Source of the DNA: Metabacillus mangrovi
GTDB taxonomy: Bacteria > Bacillota > Bacilli > Bacillales > Bacillaceae
Reading direction: 5' to 3'
Length of the DNA stretch: 64,000 nt
Assembly (NCBI RefSeq): GCF_009711125.1
Contig: NZ_WMIB01000007.1
Location: forward strand, 62,001 to 126,000
The notes beneath the pieces were generated by a model, which was given only the letters and a program-made list of their open reading frames with translations, had not been told where the DNA came from and made no database searches. Below, one piece after another: positions 7,596 through 15,678 of the stretch (its first letter is position 1; each line of letters opens with the position of its first letter). The position numbers were made by a program, and so were the translations under genes.

Positions 7596-8831
7596 ATGGA
7601 TCATTTGGTCTTTGAAGTCGGAACCGCGTTATTGCTCGTAGCATTTGCTGCGGTACTTGCGCACAAATTAAACTTTTCTATCATCCCTTTTCTGATTATC
7701 GTAGGGATGCTTGTCGGGCCACATGCACCGGAATTCGGTGTCATCAGCCTGCGTTTTATCGAAAGTGCGGAATTTATTGAATTCCTCGGAAGAATCGGGA
7801 TCCTCTTCCTTCTCTTCTATCTCGGTCTGGAATTCTCGGTCGGAAAACTCATAAAATCAGGAAAATCGATTGTAGCCGGAGGAAGCATTTACATTTCCAT
7901 CAACTTTGCACTTGGCTTCCTCTACGCTTGGGTTATGGGCTTTCCGATCTTAGAAATCCTGATCATTGCCGGAATTATCACCATCTCTTCCAGTGCGATA
8001 GTGGCAAAAGTGCTCGTTGACCTGCGGCGCACAGGAAATAAAGAAACGGAGCTCATTCTTGGCATCATTATGTTTGAAGACATTTTTCTGGCCGTTTACC
8101 TTTCTATCGTTTCCGGATTGATTCTCGGAGACTCCACTTCGATCGGCGGCACTATTTTATCCGTGCTGATTGCCCTGGGCTATATGCTGGCTTTCTTCAT
8201 CATCGCAAGAAAAGCCACCCCCCTGTTAAACAAACTGCTCAATATCAAATCTGATGAAATCTTCATCATCGTCGTATTTGCTTCCCTGTTCTTTATTGCC
8301 GGTTTCTCGGAGACCATTCATGTTGCCGAAGCGATCGGCGCGCTGCTGCTTGGGCTGGTATTCTCGGAAACCAACCAGGGGGAGCGAATTGAGAAGCTCG
8401 TTATTCCTTTCCGTGACTTCTTCGGGGCCATCTTCTTCTTTGGATTCGGACTCAGCATTGATCCATTTACCCTTGGCGGAGCAGTATGGCTGGCCCTTGG
8501 TGCTGTTATCATCACCATTCTAGGAAATTTCATTGCCGGAATGATTGCAGGAAGGCGTGCAGGCTTATCCCACAAAGCCTCGGCTAACATTGGGCTTACC
8601 ATTGTTTCAAGAGGGGAATTTTCCATCATTATGGCCAACCTCGGATTGTCCGGAGGCTTGATGCAGATCCTCCAGCCGTTTTCCGCATTGTATGTTTTGA
8701 TCCTGGCGATCCTTGGACCGCTGCTCACAAAGGAATCCAAACACATTTACAATGCATTGAACAAAGTGTTCAAATGGAAAAAACCGAAGGAAAAAGCTAA
8801 GGAGCGCGCGCTAACGCAGAATAGTGAGTGA
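7596..8831 (+). CDS. khtU: KhtU, CPA2-type K+(Rb+)/H+ antiporter
   Basis: 411 residues with 12-13 predicted helices of the CPA2 fold (Na_H_Exchanger, PF00999). Landmarks are GRIGILFLLFYLGLEFS in helix 3 region, the SSSAIVAKVLVDL segment, FEDIFLAVYL with its conserved Asp, and SRGEFSIIMANLGL. It lacks a C-terminal TrkA-N domain, which explains the separate KhtT subunit upstream. It exports K+ (and NH4+-like cations) at high pH or high internal K+. Operon end is marked by two hairpins downstream, the second a true terminator. Confidence 0.9.
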   Translation: MDHLVFEVGTALLLVAFAAVLAHKLNFSIIPFLIIVGMLVGPHAPEFGVISLRFIESAEFIEFLGRIGILFLLFYLGLEFSVGKLIKSGKSIVAGGSIYISINFALGFLYAWVMGFPILEILIIAGIITISSSAIVAKVLVDLRRTGNKETELILGIIMFEDIFLAVYLSIVSGLILGDSTSIGGTILSVLIALGYMLAFFIIARKATPLLNKLLNIKSDEIFIIVVFASLFFIAGFSETIHVAEAIGALLLGLVFSETNQGERIEKLVIPFRDFFGAIFFFGFGLSIDPFTLGGAVWLALGAVIITILGNFIAGMIAGRRAGLSHKASANIGLTIVSRGEFSIIMANLGLSGGLMQILQPFSALYVLILAILGPLLTKESKHIYNALNKVFKWKKPKEKAKERALTQNSE

Positions 8832-8857
8832 TTTTTTGAAAGGATGACGCACACTTT

Positions 8858-8896
8858 AATGTTAAACCCGCCCTTTCTAAAGGGTGGTTTAACATT
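8858..8896. repeat. Long inverted repeat without T run
   Basis: AATGTTAAAC...GTTTAACATT with an inner CCCTTT/AAAGGG pairing gives an 18-19 bp stem with a 2-nt loop. No T run follows, so it is not a standard terminator; it may protect the 3' end or be a DNA site. Confidence 0.6.
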
Positions 8897-8940
8897 CATC
8901 CTCTGTAGTGAAAACAGCCCTTTCAGTGTGCTGTGGAAAG

Positions 8941-8991
8941 CAGACGGTCTGTAAAGTCAGTTTCATCTGATTTTACAGACCGTCTTTTTTT
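8941..8991 (+). terminator. Terminator of the khtTU operon
   Basis: AGACGGTCTGTAAA pairs with TTTACAGACCGTCT around a short loop and is followed by seven T residues. Confidence 0.9.
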
Positions 8992-9044
8992 GCACTCATC
9001 CAACATTCTTTCAAAATTGAAACAGAGGACATTCACCCGTCTTC

Positions 9045-9072
9045 CCTTCTTTTAATACGTTATAAAAGAAGG
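9045..9072 (+). promoter_or_regulatory. 10-bp inverted repeat overlapping the yqcI-like ribosome binding site
   Basis: CCTTCTTTTA at 9045-9054 and TAAAAGAAGG at 9063-9072 are perfectly complementary with an 8-nt loop. The right arm runs into the Shine-Dalgarno AAGGAGG (9070-9076) of the gene starting at 9083. Either an RNA hairpin that limits ribosome access or an operator. Confidence 0.55.
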
Positions 9073-9082
9073 AGGAGAATGC

Positions 9083-9820
9083 ATGCTGTACAACAGAGAA
9101 GAAATTGAATCGGAAACGCCGGGATTGGAGGATTGGCAAAGGGATGCCTTTGTTCGATTTTCCGGAAAGCTGAGCAGCGGAACGGATTTGTTCCCTTGCA
9201 TTCCGGCAACGATCGGACATAAACTCCACCATTTCAGGTATGCTTTTTTCAATGATCCAAAGCAGGAAGGCACACTGATTAAGACAGCAGCTGCATTAAA
9301 GCAATATGGCCGGCTATCCAGGGATTTCGGTCCGTATACCTCCCTGATCTGCTTTTTTAACACCGATTATCCTCATTATGAGACAGAGGACTACCGGACA
9401 CTGTTCTGGGATGCGCTGCAGCAGCTGAACCGGCTTGACGGGGCTGAATGGCCTGAACACATTCCAAAGGACCCTGAACATCATCTGTGGGAATATTGCT
9501 TTGAGGGTGAACAGTATTTTATGTACTGCGGGACGCCCGCCCATCAAAGACGGCAAACACGGCATTCCCCATATTTTATATGGGCGATTACTCCGCGTTG
9601 GGTGCTGGACCGCTTCAATGAAGCAGAAGAACGGGCCAGGAAAATGAAAGAATCCATCAGGGAGCGGATTCAAAAATATGATTCAATCAGCATACACCCG
9701 GATTTGAATTCATATGGTTCAGACGAGAATTTCGAATGGAAGCAATATTTTCTGAGTGATGATCAGCAGCCTGCCGGCAAATGTCCGTTTGCACATTTGC
9801 ATCCGGCTAAAAAGGAATAG
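9083..9820 (+). CDS. YqcI/YcgG family protein, function unknown
   Basis: 245 residues of the YqcI/YcgG family (PF08892): WQRDAFVRFSGKLSS...FPCIPATIGHKLHHFRYAF near the start, FGPYTSLICFF in the middle, and the C-terminal signature CPFAHLH. Two cysteines (FPCIPA and KCPFAH) are conserved family features that could bind a metal; that is inference. Soluble, no signal peptide. Start set by GGAGG at 9072-9076. Monocistronic. A hairpin overlaps its ribosome binding site. Confidence 0.82.
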   Translation: MLYNREEIESETPGLEDWQRDAFVRFSGKLSSGTDLFPCIPATIGHKLHHFRYAFFNDPKQEGTLIKTAAALKQYGRLSRDFGPYTSLICFFNTDYPHYETEDYRTLFWDALQQLNRLDGAEWPEHIPKDPEHHLWEYCFEGEQYFMYCGTPAHQRRQTRHSPYFIWAITPRWVLDRFNEAEERARKMKESIRERIQKYDSISIHPDLNSYGSDENFEWKQYFLSDDQQPAGKCPFAHLHPAKKE

Positions 9821-9840
9821 ACCGGCTTAGCAGCCGGTCT
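9819..9840. terminator. Short hairpin between convergent genes
   Basis: AGACCGGC and GCCGGTCT pair around TTAGCA, with a moderately T-rich tail on both sides. It separates the YqcI-family gene from the convergent ABC pseudogene. Confidence 0.6.
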
Positions 9841-9848
9841 GATTTGAT

Positions 9849-11593
9849 TTAATTCGCTTCCTCCAGCTGCAGCTGCTTAACAGCCAGTTTCCGGTATAGG
9901 GGGTTGCAGGCCAGAAGCTCTTCATGTGTTCCACGACCGGACAGCCTTCCATTTTCAAGGACAAGAATCTGGTCGGCATCCACAACCGTTGACAGACGAT
10001 GCGCAATGATGAACGTCGTCCTCCCTTTCATCAGGTTCTTTAAGGCCTGCTGAACAAGAACCTCTGATTCACTGTCCAGATTGGAGGTTGCTTCATCCAG
10101 CAGCAGCAACGAAGGATTTTTCAGGATGGCCCTCGCGATGGCGATCCGCTGCCGCTGTCCTCCCGACAGTTTCACGCCCCGCTCTCCGACCTCTGTGTCA
10201 TAGCCGTCCGGCATTTTTCTAATGAACGCATCGGCGTTGGCTTTTATCGCCGCCTGTGCCACCTCTTCATCTGAAACCTCTCTTTCAAGACCATAGCAGA
10301 TGTTATCCCGTATGGAACCAGACATCACCGGGCTGTCCTGGGACACATAGCCGATCTGCTTTCTCCAGCTCCTTAAATCCAGGCTCCGTATATCTTTATC
10401 CCCGATTTTGATGGTGCCGGATACCGGCTGATAAAACCGTTCGATCAGAGAAAAAATCGTCGTCTTTCCTCCTCCGCTTGGTCCGACAAGGGCTATAGAC
10501 TGGTTTGGCTGCAATGTGAATGTAATGCCGGACAGGATGGGTTTATCCTTTGAATACCCGAAGGAGATGTTCTCAAAGGATAGCTCCTTCTGCAAAACGG
10601 CCGTTTCATGCGTTCCTTTTTCTTCCTGATCCAGTTTAAGCAGATCCTGAATCCGGCCAGTCGCCCCCATCGCTTTTTGGAATGCGGTAAAAAAGGAAGC
10701 GAGCTGAGTAAAGGGAACAATAATCTGGAAGACATAAATAATGATCGCTACGAGAGTTCCAGCTGATAAATCACCTGCCGATACCCTTACCCCTCCATAG
10801 CCAATCAAAATGACGAGTACAATCATCATAATGGTGGTCATGAACGGTGTGACAATAGCCTGGATTTTCGCTTCCTTCAGTCCGAGCCCAAAAAGGTGCC
10901 GGATAGCGGATATCCCCTTTTGCTTTTCCAGCTCCTCACCGCTGTATGCCTTTACAAGCCTGACCTCCCCCAGCACCCTTCCAAGGTCTGCACTGAATGA
11001 GGCCATTCCATCCTGCGTCTGTTTAGAGATTTTATAGGTTTTCGCACCCATCGGCCAAAGCAGGAGCATAGAGAGCGGAATGACAGAGAGCATTATCGCC
11101 GTCATTTTCCAGTCCAGCATAAACAGAAGAATCACGGATCCTGCGATGCTGATGATTCCTGTGATAAAGCAACGAGATGGTTGGTGATCAGGGTTTTGAT
11201 CGTATTCGTATCCTGGGTGATCCGGCTCATCGTTTCGCCTGATTGATGGCGGTCAAAGTATGAAACGGGCAGCTTCAGGACGTGTTCCCACAGATCACTG
11301 CGGATTCCCTTTACGATCGCCTCTCCTATATACATCAGCATATAATAGGAGAATCCGCCTCCAACGGACTGCAGAAGAAATGCACCGACAAGCAGGAGGA
11401 TCATACCTGGCTCAAATACAGCACCGCCTGCTGCATCTACAAGCTGTTTCGTAAAAATCGGCACAACGAGACCTGCTGCCGTTTCAATGATACTCAACCC
11501 TAAAACCAGTGCCGCGAGCCATAAAGGGGGTTTGTGTGTTTTAAGTAATTTTAAAAAGGCTCTCAACTGGCGGTCTTCAGCTTTTTTTTTCAT
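9849..11593 (-). pseudogene. bmrA: BmrA-like homodimeric multidrug ABC exporter with a single frameshift
   Basis: Two reverse-strand reading frames together make one half-transporter. The first (from ATG 11593) covers helices 1-2 and stops matching the family at about 11166-11172, after TLITNHLV. The second, entered one base later, resumes with FITGIISIAGSVILLFMLDWKMT and runs to 9849 with Walker A GPSGGGKTT, signature LSGGQRQR, Walker B LLLLDEATS and H-loop IIAHRLST. The total span is one base short of 582 codons, so one deleted base explains it; B. subtilis BmrA is 589 residues. The first start overlaps the end of the MerR gene by 17 bp. It could be a true mutation or a sequencing error. 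Confidence 0.88.
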
Positions 11594-12359
11594 TGTTCTT
11601 TTCTCCTTTTGCCTCATAATAGTGCTCAAATGCTTGCCCAAGCAGCTGCTCTTCTCTTTCACTGAAGGGAGAAGCGGCCGGGAAAATGGAATCGTCCAGC
11701 TTGCCGGAATGGATCTCCAAAGCTGCCGGGTCCGTCAGAAGACCCTCTTCTCCAAGAATGTCTGAGATCAATTTAATGCATTCGGCCGTTAGCTTCTGCA
11801 CCTCGGGAGAATCAGGTGTATGGACTTTCAATGCTTCCTTTAGGGATTGAAACAGGAAGGCTGATTTTTTGTGATGATCAAACCGTTCTCCTTCTGAAAT
11901 ACCTTCAACTTTTCGTGTGTATTTTTCCGGCAGATGCTCCTTCATCCACTCCAGATACATTTCCTCATTTTGAATGCTGTCTATGACAAAGGATAAAATC
12001 TGCAGATCAAGCTCCTTTCCTTCTTCAATCATCCCTGCAGCATGATCGAGTGAGAGGATGACCCTCTCGAGATGAGCCTGCTTCTTTTTCATCATCTCCC
12101 GCTGAACCATGAGGGAGGCTTTGATTTCCTCCGGTTTGTCCACCAGCAGCTCCTTGATCTGATCGAGGCTGTAATCCAGGAATTTAAAGGCAAGAATCTG
12201 CTGAAGCCGGACCATGTCCCTGTCTTTATAAAACCGGCGTCTTGAATCGCTTATGTAACTTGGTTTCAGCAGCTCTTCTTTGTCATAATATCGGAGCGTC
12301 CTTATGGTAACTCCCGTTTTTTCTGCGAATTGTCCAATGGTAAACAGCTGTTCATTCAT
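11577..12359 (-). CDS. MerR family regulator of the ABC exporter
   Basis: 260 residues from ATG 12359, preceded by AGGAGTGGAG. N-terminal MerR helix-turn-helix: LFTIGQFAEKTGVTIRTLRYYDKEELLKPSYISDSRRRFYKDRDMVRLQQI, then a dimerisation helix and a 150-residue C-terminal domain of the TipAS-like class (QNEEMYLEWMKEHLPEKY...HYYEAKGE). Proteins of this type sense cationic or peptide drugs. Its promoter has the 19-bp spacer with dyad that MerR proteins twist open. It overlaps the BmrA-like gene start by 17 bp, so regulator and pump are co-transcribed. Confidence 0.88.
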   Translation of the reverse strand: MNEQLFTIGQFAEKTGVTIRTLRYYDKEELLKPSYISDSRRRFYKDRDMVRLQQILAFKFLDYSLDQIKELLVDKPEEIKASLMVQREMMKKKQAHLERVILSLDHAAGMIEEGKELDLQILSFVIDSIQNEEMYLEWMKEHLPEKYTRKVEGISEGERFDHHKKSAFLFQSLKEALKVHTPDSPEVQKLTAECIKLISDILGEEGLLTDPAALEIHSGKLDDSIFPAASPFSEREEQLLGQAFEHYYEAKGEKNNEKKS

Positions 12360-12381
12360 GTCGCTCCACTCCTTTGATTTC

Positions 12382-12412
12382 ATTATACAAACTGACGCAG
12401 CGTCAGAATCAA
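12382..12412 (-). promoter_or_regulatory. MerR-type promoter, 19-bp spacer with central palindrome
   Basis: On the reverse strand: TTGATT (12407-12412), 19-bp spacer, TATAAT (12382-12387). The spacer is filled by the perfect dyad CTGACGC-T-GCGTCAG (12392-12406). The over-long spacer with the dyad between -35 and -10 is diagnostic of MerR activation. Confidence 0.92.
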
Positions 12413-12458
12413 GCTCACTATTCAAAAAAATGGTATACTAATCGAAGAGGTGATGGAA

Positions 12459-12749
12459 ATGGCGAAAAGCAAAGCCAGGAAACAAAGAGAGCACGATGAG
12501 CGCAATGGAAAGCTGAATCCTGTGATCCGAAGAGGAGAACGTCCGGCTTTCAGTCTCCATGAACGAAAAACCCTGACAAAGCAGGGCAGAGAAATCAAAC
12601 AAAATACAAAGCACAAAAAGCGGTCCCTTCACGGTTATGGCGAAGAAGGAACCGCTTTTTTATTTGTGTGTAAAAAGATGGAAGTCACTGACTGTCATCC
12701 AGTTGCTCGATCCAGTTTTGCGACCAGTTTTCGATTTCCTTTAAAATAG
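12459..12749 (+). CDS. Small basic protein, C-terminus doubtful
   Basis: 96 residues from ATG 12459, with AAGAGGTG just upstream. The first 55 residues are very basic (MAKSKARKQREHDERNGKLN, then RKTLTKQGREIKQNTKHKKRS) and look like a small Bacillus protein of unknown role, perhaps nucleic-acid binding. After that the frame crosses a terminator-like hairpin (12616-12662) and overlaps 65 bp of the HxlR gene on the other strand. The tail is therefore suspicious: either the original stop was lost or the hairpin is used only for the opposite strand. Confidence 0.55.
   Translation: MAKSKARKQREHDERNGKLNPVIRRGERPAFSLHERKTLTKQGREIKQNTKHKKRSLHGYGEEGTAFLFVCKKMEVTDCHPVARSSFATSFRFPLK
12616..12662. terminator. 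Bidirectional terminator hairpin
   Basis: AAAAGCGGT-CC-CTTC pairs with GAAG-AA-GG-ACCGCTTTTTT around an 11-nt loop, with A and T runs on both sides. Suited to terminate the HxlR gene on the reverse strand and the small basic gene on the forward strand. Confidence 0.75.
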
Positions 12750-13011
12750 GTTCCAGAGCCTTCCCCTTCTCAGTAAGAGAGTACTCCACACGTACAGGTG
12801 TATCCGGAATGATATTCCTTGACACGACTCCGTTTTGTTCAAGATCCTTCAGCCTGTCCGAAAGGACCCTTCCGCTGATCGCTGTTGACGATTCCAAAGC
12901 ATTAAAACGTTTCGGCCCTTCCATTAGCTGATGAATGATTAAGCCCGTCCAGCGCTTGCCAAGCATACCCATCGCCTGCTCAAACCGGGGGCAAATGTTT
13001 GATTGTTCCAT
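12685..13011 (-). CDS. HxlR/DUF24 regulator, CatR/YodB-like redox sensor
   Basis: 108 residues from ATG 13011 (GGAGTG upstream). HxlR winged helix: FEQAMGMLGKRWTGLIIHQLMEGPKRFNALESSTAISGRVLSDRLKDLEQNGVVSR. A single Cys just before the core (SNICPRFEQ) sits where Cys7 of B. subtilis YodB and CatR senses quinones and diamide by thiol chemistry. It is divergent from catE, and the shared 135-bp region holds a dyad over the catE promoter. The likely role is quinone-responsive repressor of catE and itself. Confidence 0.85.
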   Translation of the reverse strand: MEQSNICPRFEQAMGMLGKRWTGLIIHQLMEGPKRFNALESSTAISGRVLSDRLKDLEQNGVVSRNIIPDTPVRVEYSLTEKGKALEPILKEIENWSQNWIEQLDDSQ

Positions 13012-13076
13012 ATGCGTCACTCCTGTGTTTAGTATAACGCATTTCCCTCGAAAGTTACAGTTTGAAACCTGGTTAC

Positions 13077-13121
13077 TTGACTTCTATAACTTATAATTAT
13101 ATATTTACTTACATAAAGTAA
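13077..13121 (+). promoter_or_regulatory. catE promoter with overlapping dyad operator
   Basis: TTGACT at 13077-13082, 17-bp spacer, TATATT at 13100-13105. The inverted repeat TTACTT-ACATA-AAGTAA at 13105-13121 overlaps the -10 end and the start site, a natural repressor position for the divergent HxlR protein. Confidence 0.7.
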
Positions 13122-13146
13122 CTTTAAACATCAGGGGGTCCTTTCT

Positions 13147-14013
13147 ATGAAATTTCAGCAGTCTCCAAATACGTATGTGAGTGAAATCACTCTCCTGACA
13201 AGCAACTGGGATGAGATGATCCGCTTTTATTACTCCCTTCTCGGGTTTAAGGAAATGGTTCGCACATCACATCGTGCTGTTTTTTCAGCTGATGGACGAA
13301 CACCGTTAATTACCCTTGAAAAGAAAGAAGGACTGTTTCCTAAAGAACCGCGCAGGTCAGGGCTTTACCATTTTGCCCTTTTGCTGCCTTCACGGAAAGA
13401 TCTTGCGGCTTTCCTCCATCATTTTGCCGGAACAGGCTGGCCGATCCAGGGAGCTTCCGACCATCTAGTAAGTGAGGCGGTTTACTTTGCCGACCCGGAC
13501 GGAAACGGCATTGAGGTTTATGCAGACCGTCCGGATGACACATGGATCTGGCAGAACAGTGCGGTACAAATGGCTACAGAGCCGTTAAGAGTTAACGAGC
13601 TGCTGGCTGAGGCAACAGCCCGGGAATGGAACGGTATGCCGGCGGAAACGGGAATGGGCCATATCCATTTGCATGTTTCCAGCCTTACAGAAGCGGGGAC
13701 ATTCTATACAGAGGGTCTTGGGTTTGAGCCTGTAGCAGAATATGGGAGTCAGGCGCTCTTCCTGTCAACCGGGGGGTATCACCATCATATCGGTCTGAAC
13801 ACCTGGAATGGCACGGGTGCTCCATCTCCGTCGGAGAACAGCGCCCGAATGGCGTCTTTCACCATTACGTATCCGAGTGAGGAAAAGCGGGAAGCAGCTG
13901 CCGGCAGATTGAAGGGACTCGGTGCTTCACTTGCATACAGCGGCCAGGAAATCCGAACCGCCGATCCTTCCGGAAATTGGATTATCCTTCAGATCGTAAA
14001 GCGGGAAAGCTAA
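13147..14013 (+). CDS. catE: Catechol 2,3-dioxygenase (extradiol, VOC fold)
   Basis: 288 residues made of two vicinal-oxygen-chelate modules (about 8-125 and 170-285). Candidate Fe(II) ligands are His in GLYHFALLLP, His in GHIHLHVSS and Glu/His around YHHHIGLNTW; family members use two His and one Glu. It cleaves catechol meta to the hydroxyls, removing catecholic electrophiles. B. subtilis CatE is 285 residues. The usual partner CatD (DoxX-like) is absent; a nitroreductase follows instead. Regulation by the divergent HxlR protein is inferred. Confidence 0.85.
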   Translation: MKFQQSPNTYVSEITLLTSNWDEMIRFYYSLLGFKEMVRTSHRAVFSADGRTPLITLEKKEGLFPKEPRRSGLYHFALLLPSRKDLAAFLHHFAGTGWPIQGASDHLVSEAVYFADPDGNGIEVYADRPDDTWIWQNSAVQMATEPLRVNELLAEATAREWNGMPAETGMGHIHLHVSSLTEAGTFYTEGLGFEPVAEYGSQALFLSTGGYHHHIGLNTWNGTGAPSPSENSARMASFTITYPSEEKREAAAGRLKGLGASLAYSGQEIRTADPSGNWIILQIVKRES

Positions 14014-14060
14014 TGCTATAAAAAAAGCAGCCACTGAGCTGCAGAAAACGAGGGAAAGAA

Positions 14061-14711
14061 ATGGGATTTTTCGATAAAGTGTTCGGTGGAACCGAAGAAG
14101 CTGGACAGACCGGCAAGAAGGATTTCCTGACAGCCGTGGAAGAAAGACGTTCTTATTATTCAATCCAAAAAGAACAAGTGGTGTCCGACGAGAGGCTGAA
14201 AGAAGTGATTGAGCATGCGGTAAAGCATACACCGTCTGCCTTCAACTCCCAAAGCGCCAGAGTCGTCGTTCTCCTTGGGGAGCATCATGAAGAATTATGG
14301 AACATGACAAAAGAAGAACTCCGCAAAGTCGTTCCGGCAGGGAATTTCAGCCCGACGGAAGAAAAGCTGAAGAGCTTTAGTGACGGATTCGGAACCGTTC
14401 TGTTTTTTGAAGACCAGGCAGTGATCGAATCCCTTCAGCAGCAGTATGAACTGTACAAGGATCAATTCCCGGTTTGGTCTCAGCAGTCATCCGGAATGCT
14501 TCAATATGTTGTCTGGACAGCTCTGGAGCTTGAAGGATACGGTGCTTCCCTTCAGCATTACAATCCGCTTATCGACGAGGAAGTACAAAAGAAATGGCAC
14601 ATTCCTGCAGGCTGGAACCTGATCGCCCAAATGCCATTCGGAAAACCGGGCGCAGATCCCGGACCAAAAGAATTTAAACCGGTAGAAGAACGGGTAAAAT
14701 TTCATAAATGA
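14061..14711 (+). CDS. Nitroreductase family protein (MhqN/YodC/YdgI type)
   Basis: 216 residues, start set by GAGGGAAAG. Family features of the Frm2/HBN1-like nitroreductases: AVEERRSYYSI near residue 30 (FMN phosphate site), HTPSAFNSQSARVVVLLG, and the C-terminal IAQMPFGKPGADPGPKEFKPVEERV. It is a soluble FMN enzyme reducing quinones or nitro compounds with NAD(P)H. B. subtilis MhqN and YodC have the same shape and are induced by catechol and quinones. The 47-bp gap after catE has no terminator, so both are likely one operon. Confidence 0.85.
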   Translation: MGFFDKVFGGTEEAGQTGKKDFLTAVEERRSYYSIQKEQVVSDERLKEVIEHAVKHTPSAFNSQSARVVVLLGEHHEELWNMTKEELRKVVPAGNFSPTEEKLKSFSDGFGTVLFFEDQAVIESLQQQYELYKDQFPVWSQQSSGMLQYVVWTALELEGYGASLQHYNPLIDEEVQKKWHIPAGWNLIAQMPFGKPGADPGPKEFKPVEERVKFHK

Positions 14712-14752
14712 CCTTTTTATTCAGCCCTGACAGTTGATGTCTTAATACAATC

Positions 14753-14792
14753 AGACCCCTGATGCCTTACAGCGCATTCAGGGGTCTTTTTC
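14753..14792 (+). terminator. Terminator of the catE-nitroreductase operon
   Basis: AGACCCCTGA(TG) pairs with (CAT)TCAGGGGTCT around a 10-nt loop, followed by TTTTTC. Confidence 0.88.
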
Positions 14793-14809
14793 ATGAAGCC
14801 TGGAACGCT

Positions 14810-15565
14810 TTACATTCCGTATGTATTTCCGCCATTGACTGAAAGGCTTTGCCCTGTGATAAAGGAGGCATCTTCTGAAGCAAGATAAACAACGGTCTTT
14901 GCTGCATCTTCAGGAACCCCCATGCGGCCTAATGGGACGCCGCTCCTGTATTGCCGGATGGCCTCTTCCGGCACTTCCTGATGGCGTTCAACGGGAATAA
15001 ATCCGGGGTGAACCAGATTCACCCTGATTCCTGTCGGACCAAGTTCACTTGCCCATGACCGTGTCATCCCGATCATCGCTGATTTTGCAGCAGTATAATT
15101 TGAAAAGTGGCTGTTTCCAAGATGGACGACCTCACTGCCAATGTTGATGATCGATCCATGCTTTCTCTCTTTCATAGAAGGCAGACAAGCCTGAAGCATG
15201 TGAAGCGGTGCTTTTACAAAAAAGCGAAGCTGGTCCTCATAATCCTCCCATGTCACTTCTTCAATTGAGAGCTCAGGCTGCGGCCCGGTTGCATTGTTCA
15301 CGAGAATGCCTGCCTTCAGTCCTGAAGCCTCTTCCGCCTCTTTTACAAGCCTTCTCGCTTCCCGCTCTTCCGTTACATCAGCTTGAATTGCAGCTGCCTG
15401 TCCGCCCATCCGGATAATGGCTTCGGCCGTCTCCACAGCCGGCTTGCTGTTGGTAAAATAATTAACCGCAACAAACGCTCCTTCTCTTCCCAGGGCTTTG
15501 CTGATGGCTGCTCCAAGTCCCCTCGAGCCTCCTGTAACAATTGCGAGCTGATTTATCAGTTTCAT
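14810..15565 (-). CDS. Short-chain dehydrogenase/reductase
   Basis: 251 residues from ATG 15565, chosen over 15571 because AGGAGG lies 7 nt upstream of it. Classical SDR: cofactor site TGGSRGLGAA, NNATG where NNAG is usual, catalytic Ser in NIGSEVVHL, Tyr-Lys in SNYTAAKSAM, and HPGF after the active site. The C-terminus (ITGQSLSVNGGNTYGM) matches FabG-like 3-oxoacyl-ACP reductases. Substrate is unknown. Transcribed alone, divergent from the EamA gene. Confidence 0.83.
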   Translation of the reverse strand: MKLINQLAIVTGGSRGLGAAISKALGREGAFVAVNYFTNSKPAVETAEAIIRMGGQAAAIQADVTEEREARRLVKEAEEASGLKAGILVNNATGPQPELSIEEVTWEDYEDQLRFFVKAPLHMLQACLPSMKERKHGSIINIGSEVVHLGNSHFSNYTAAKSAMIGMTRSWASELGPTGIRVNLVHPGFIPVERHQEVPEEAIRQYRSGVPLGRMGVPEDAAKTVVYLASEDASFITGQSLSVNGGNTYGM

Positions 15566-15678
15566 TTCCATTCCTCCTCATCTTGATTTTACCACCATTG
15601 AGTAAAAACATCTTTTTTGTAGGAAACCCGGCGGTATGATAGTCTTTTATCTGAAGACTTCTGAAAGAAGGGAACCCG

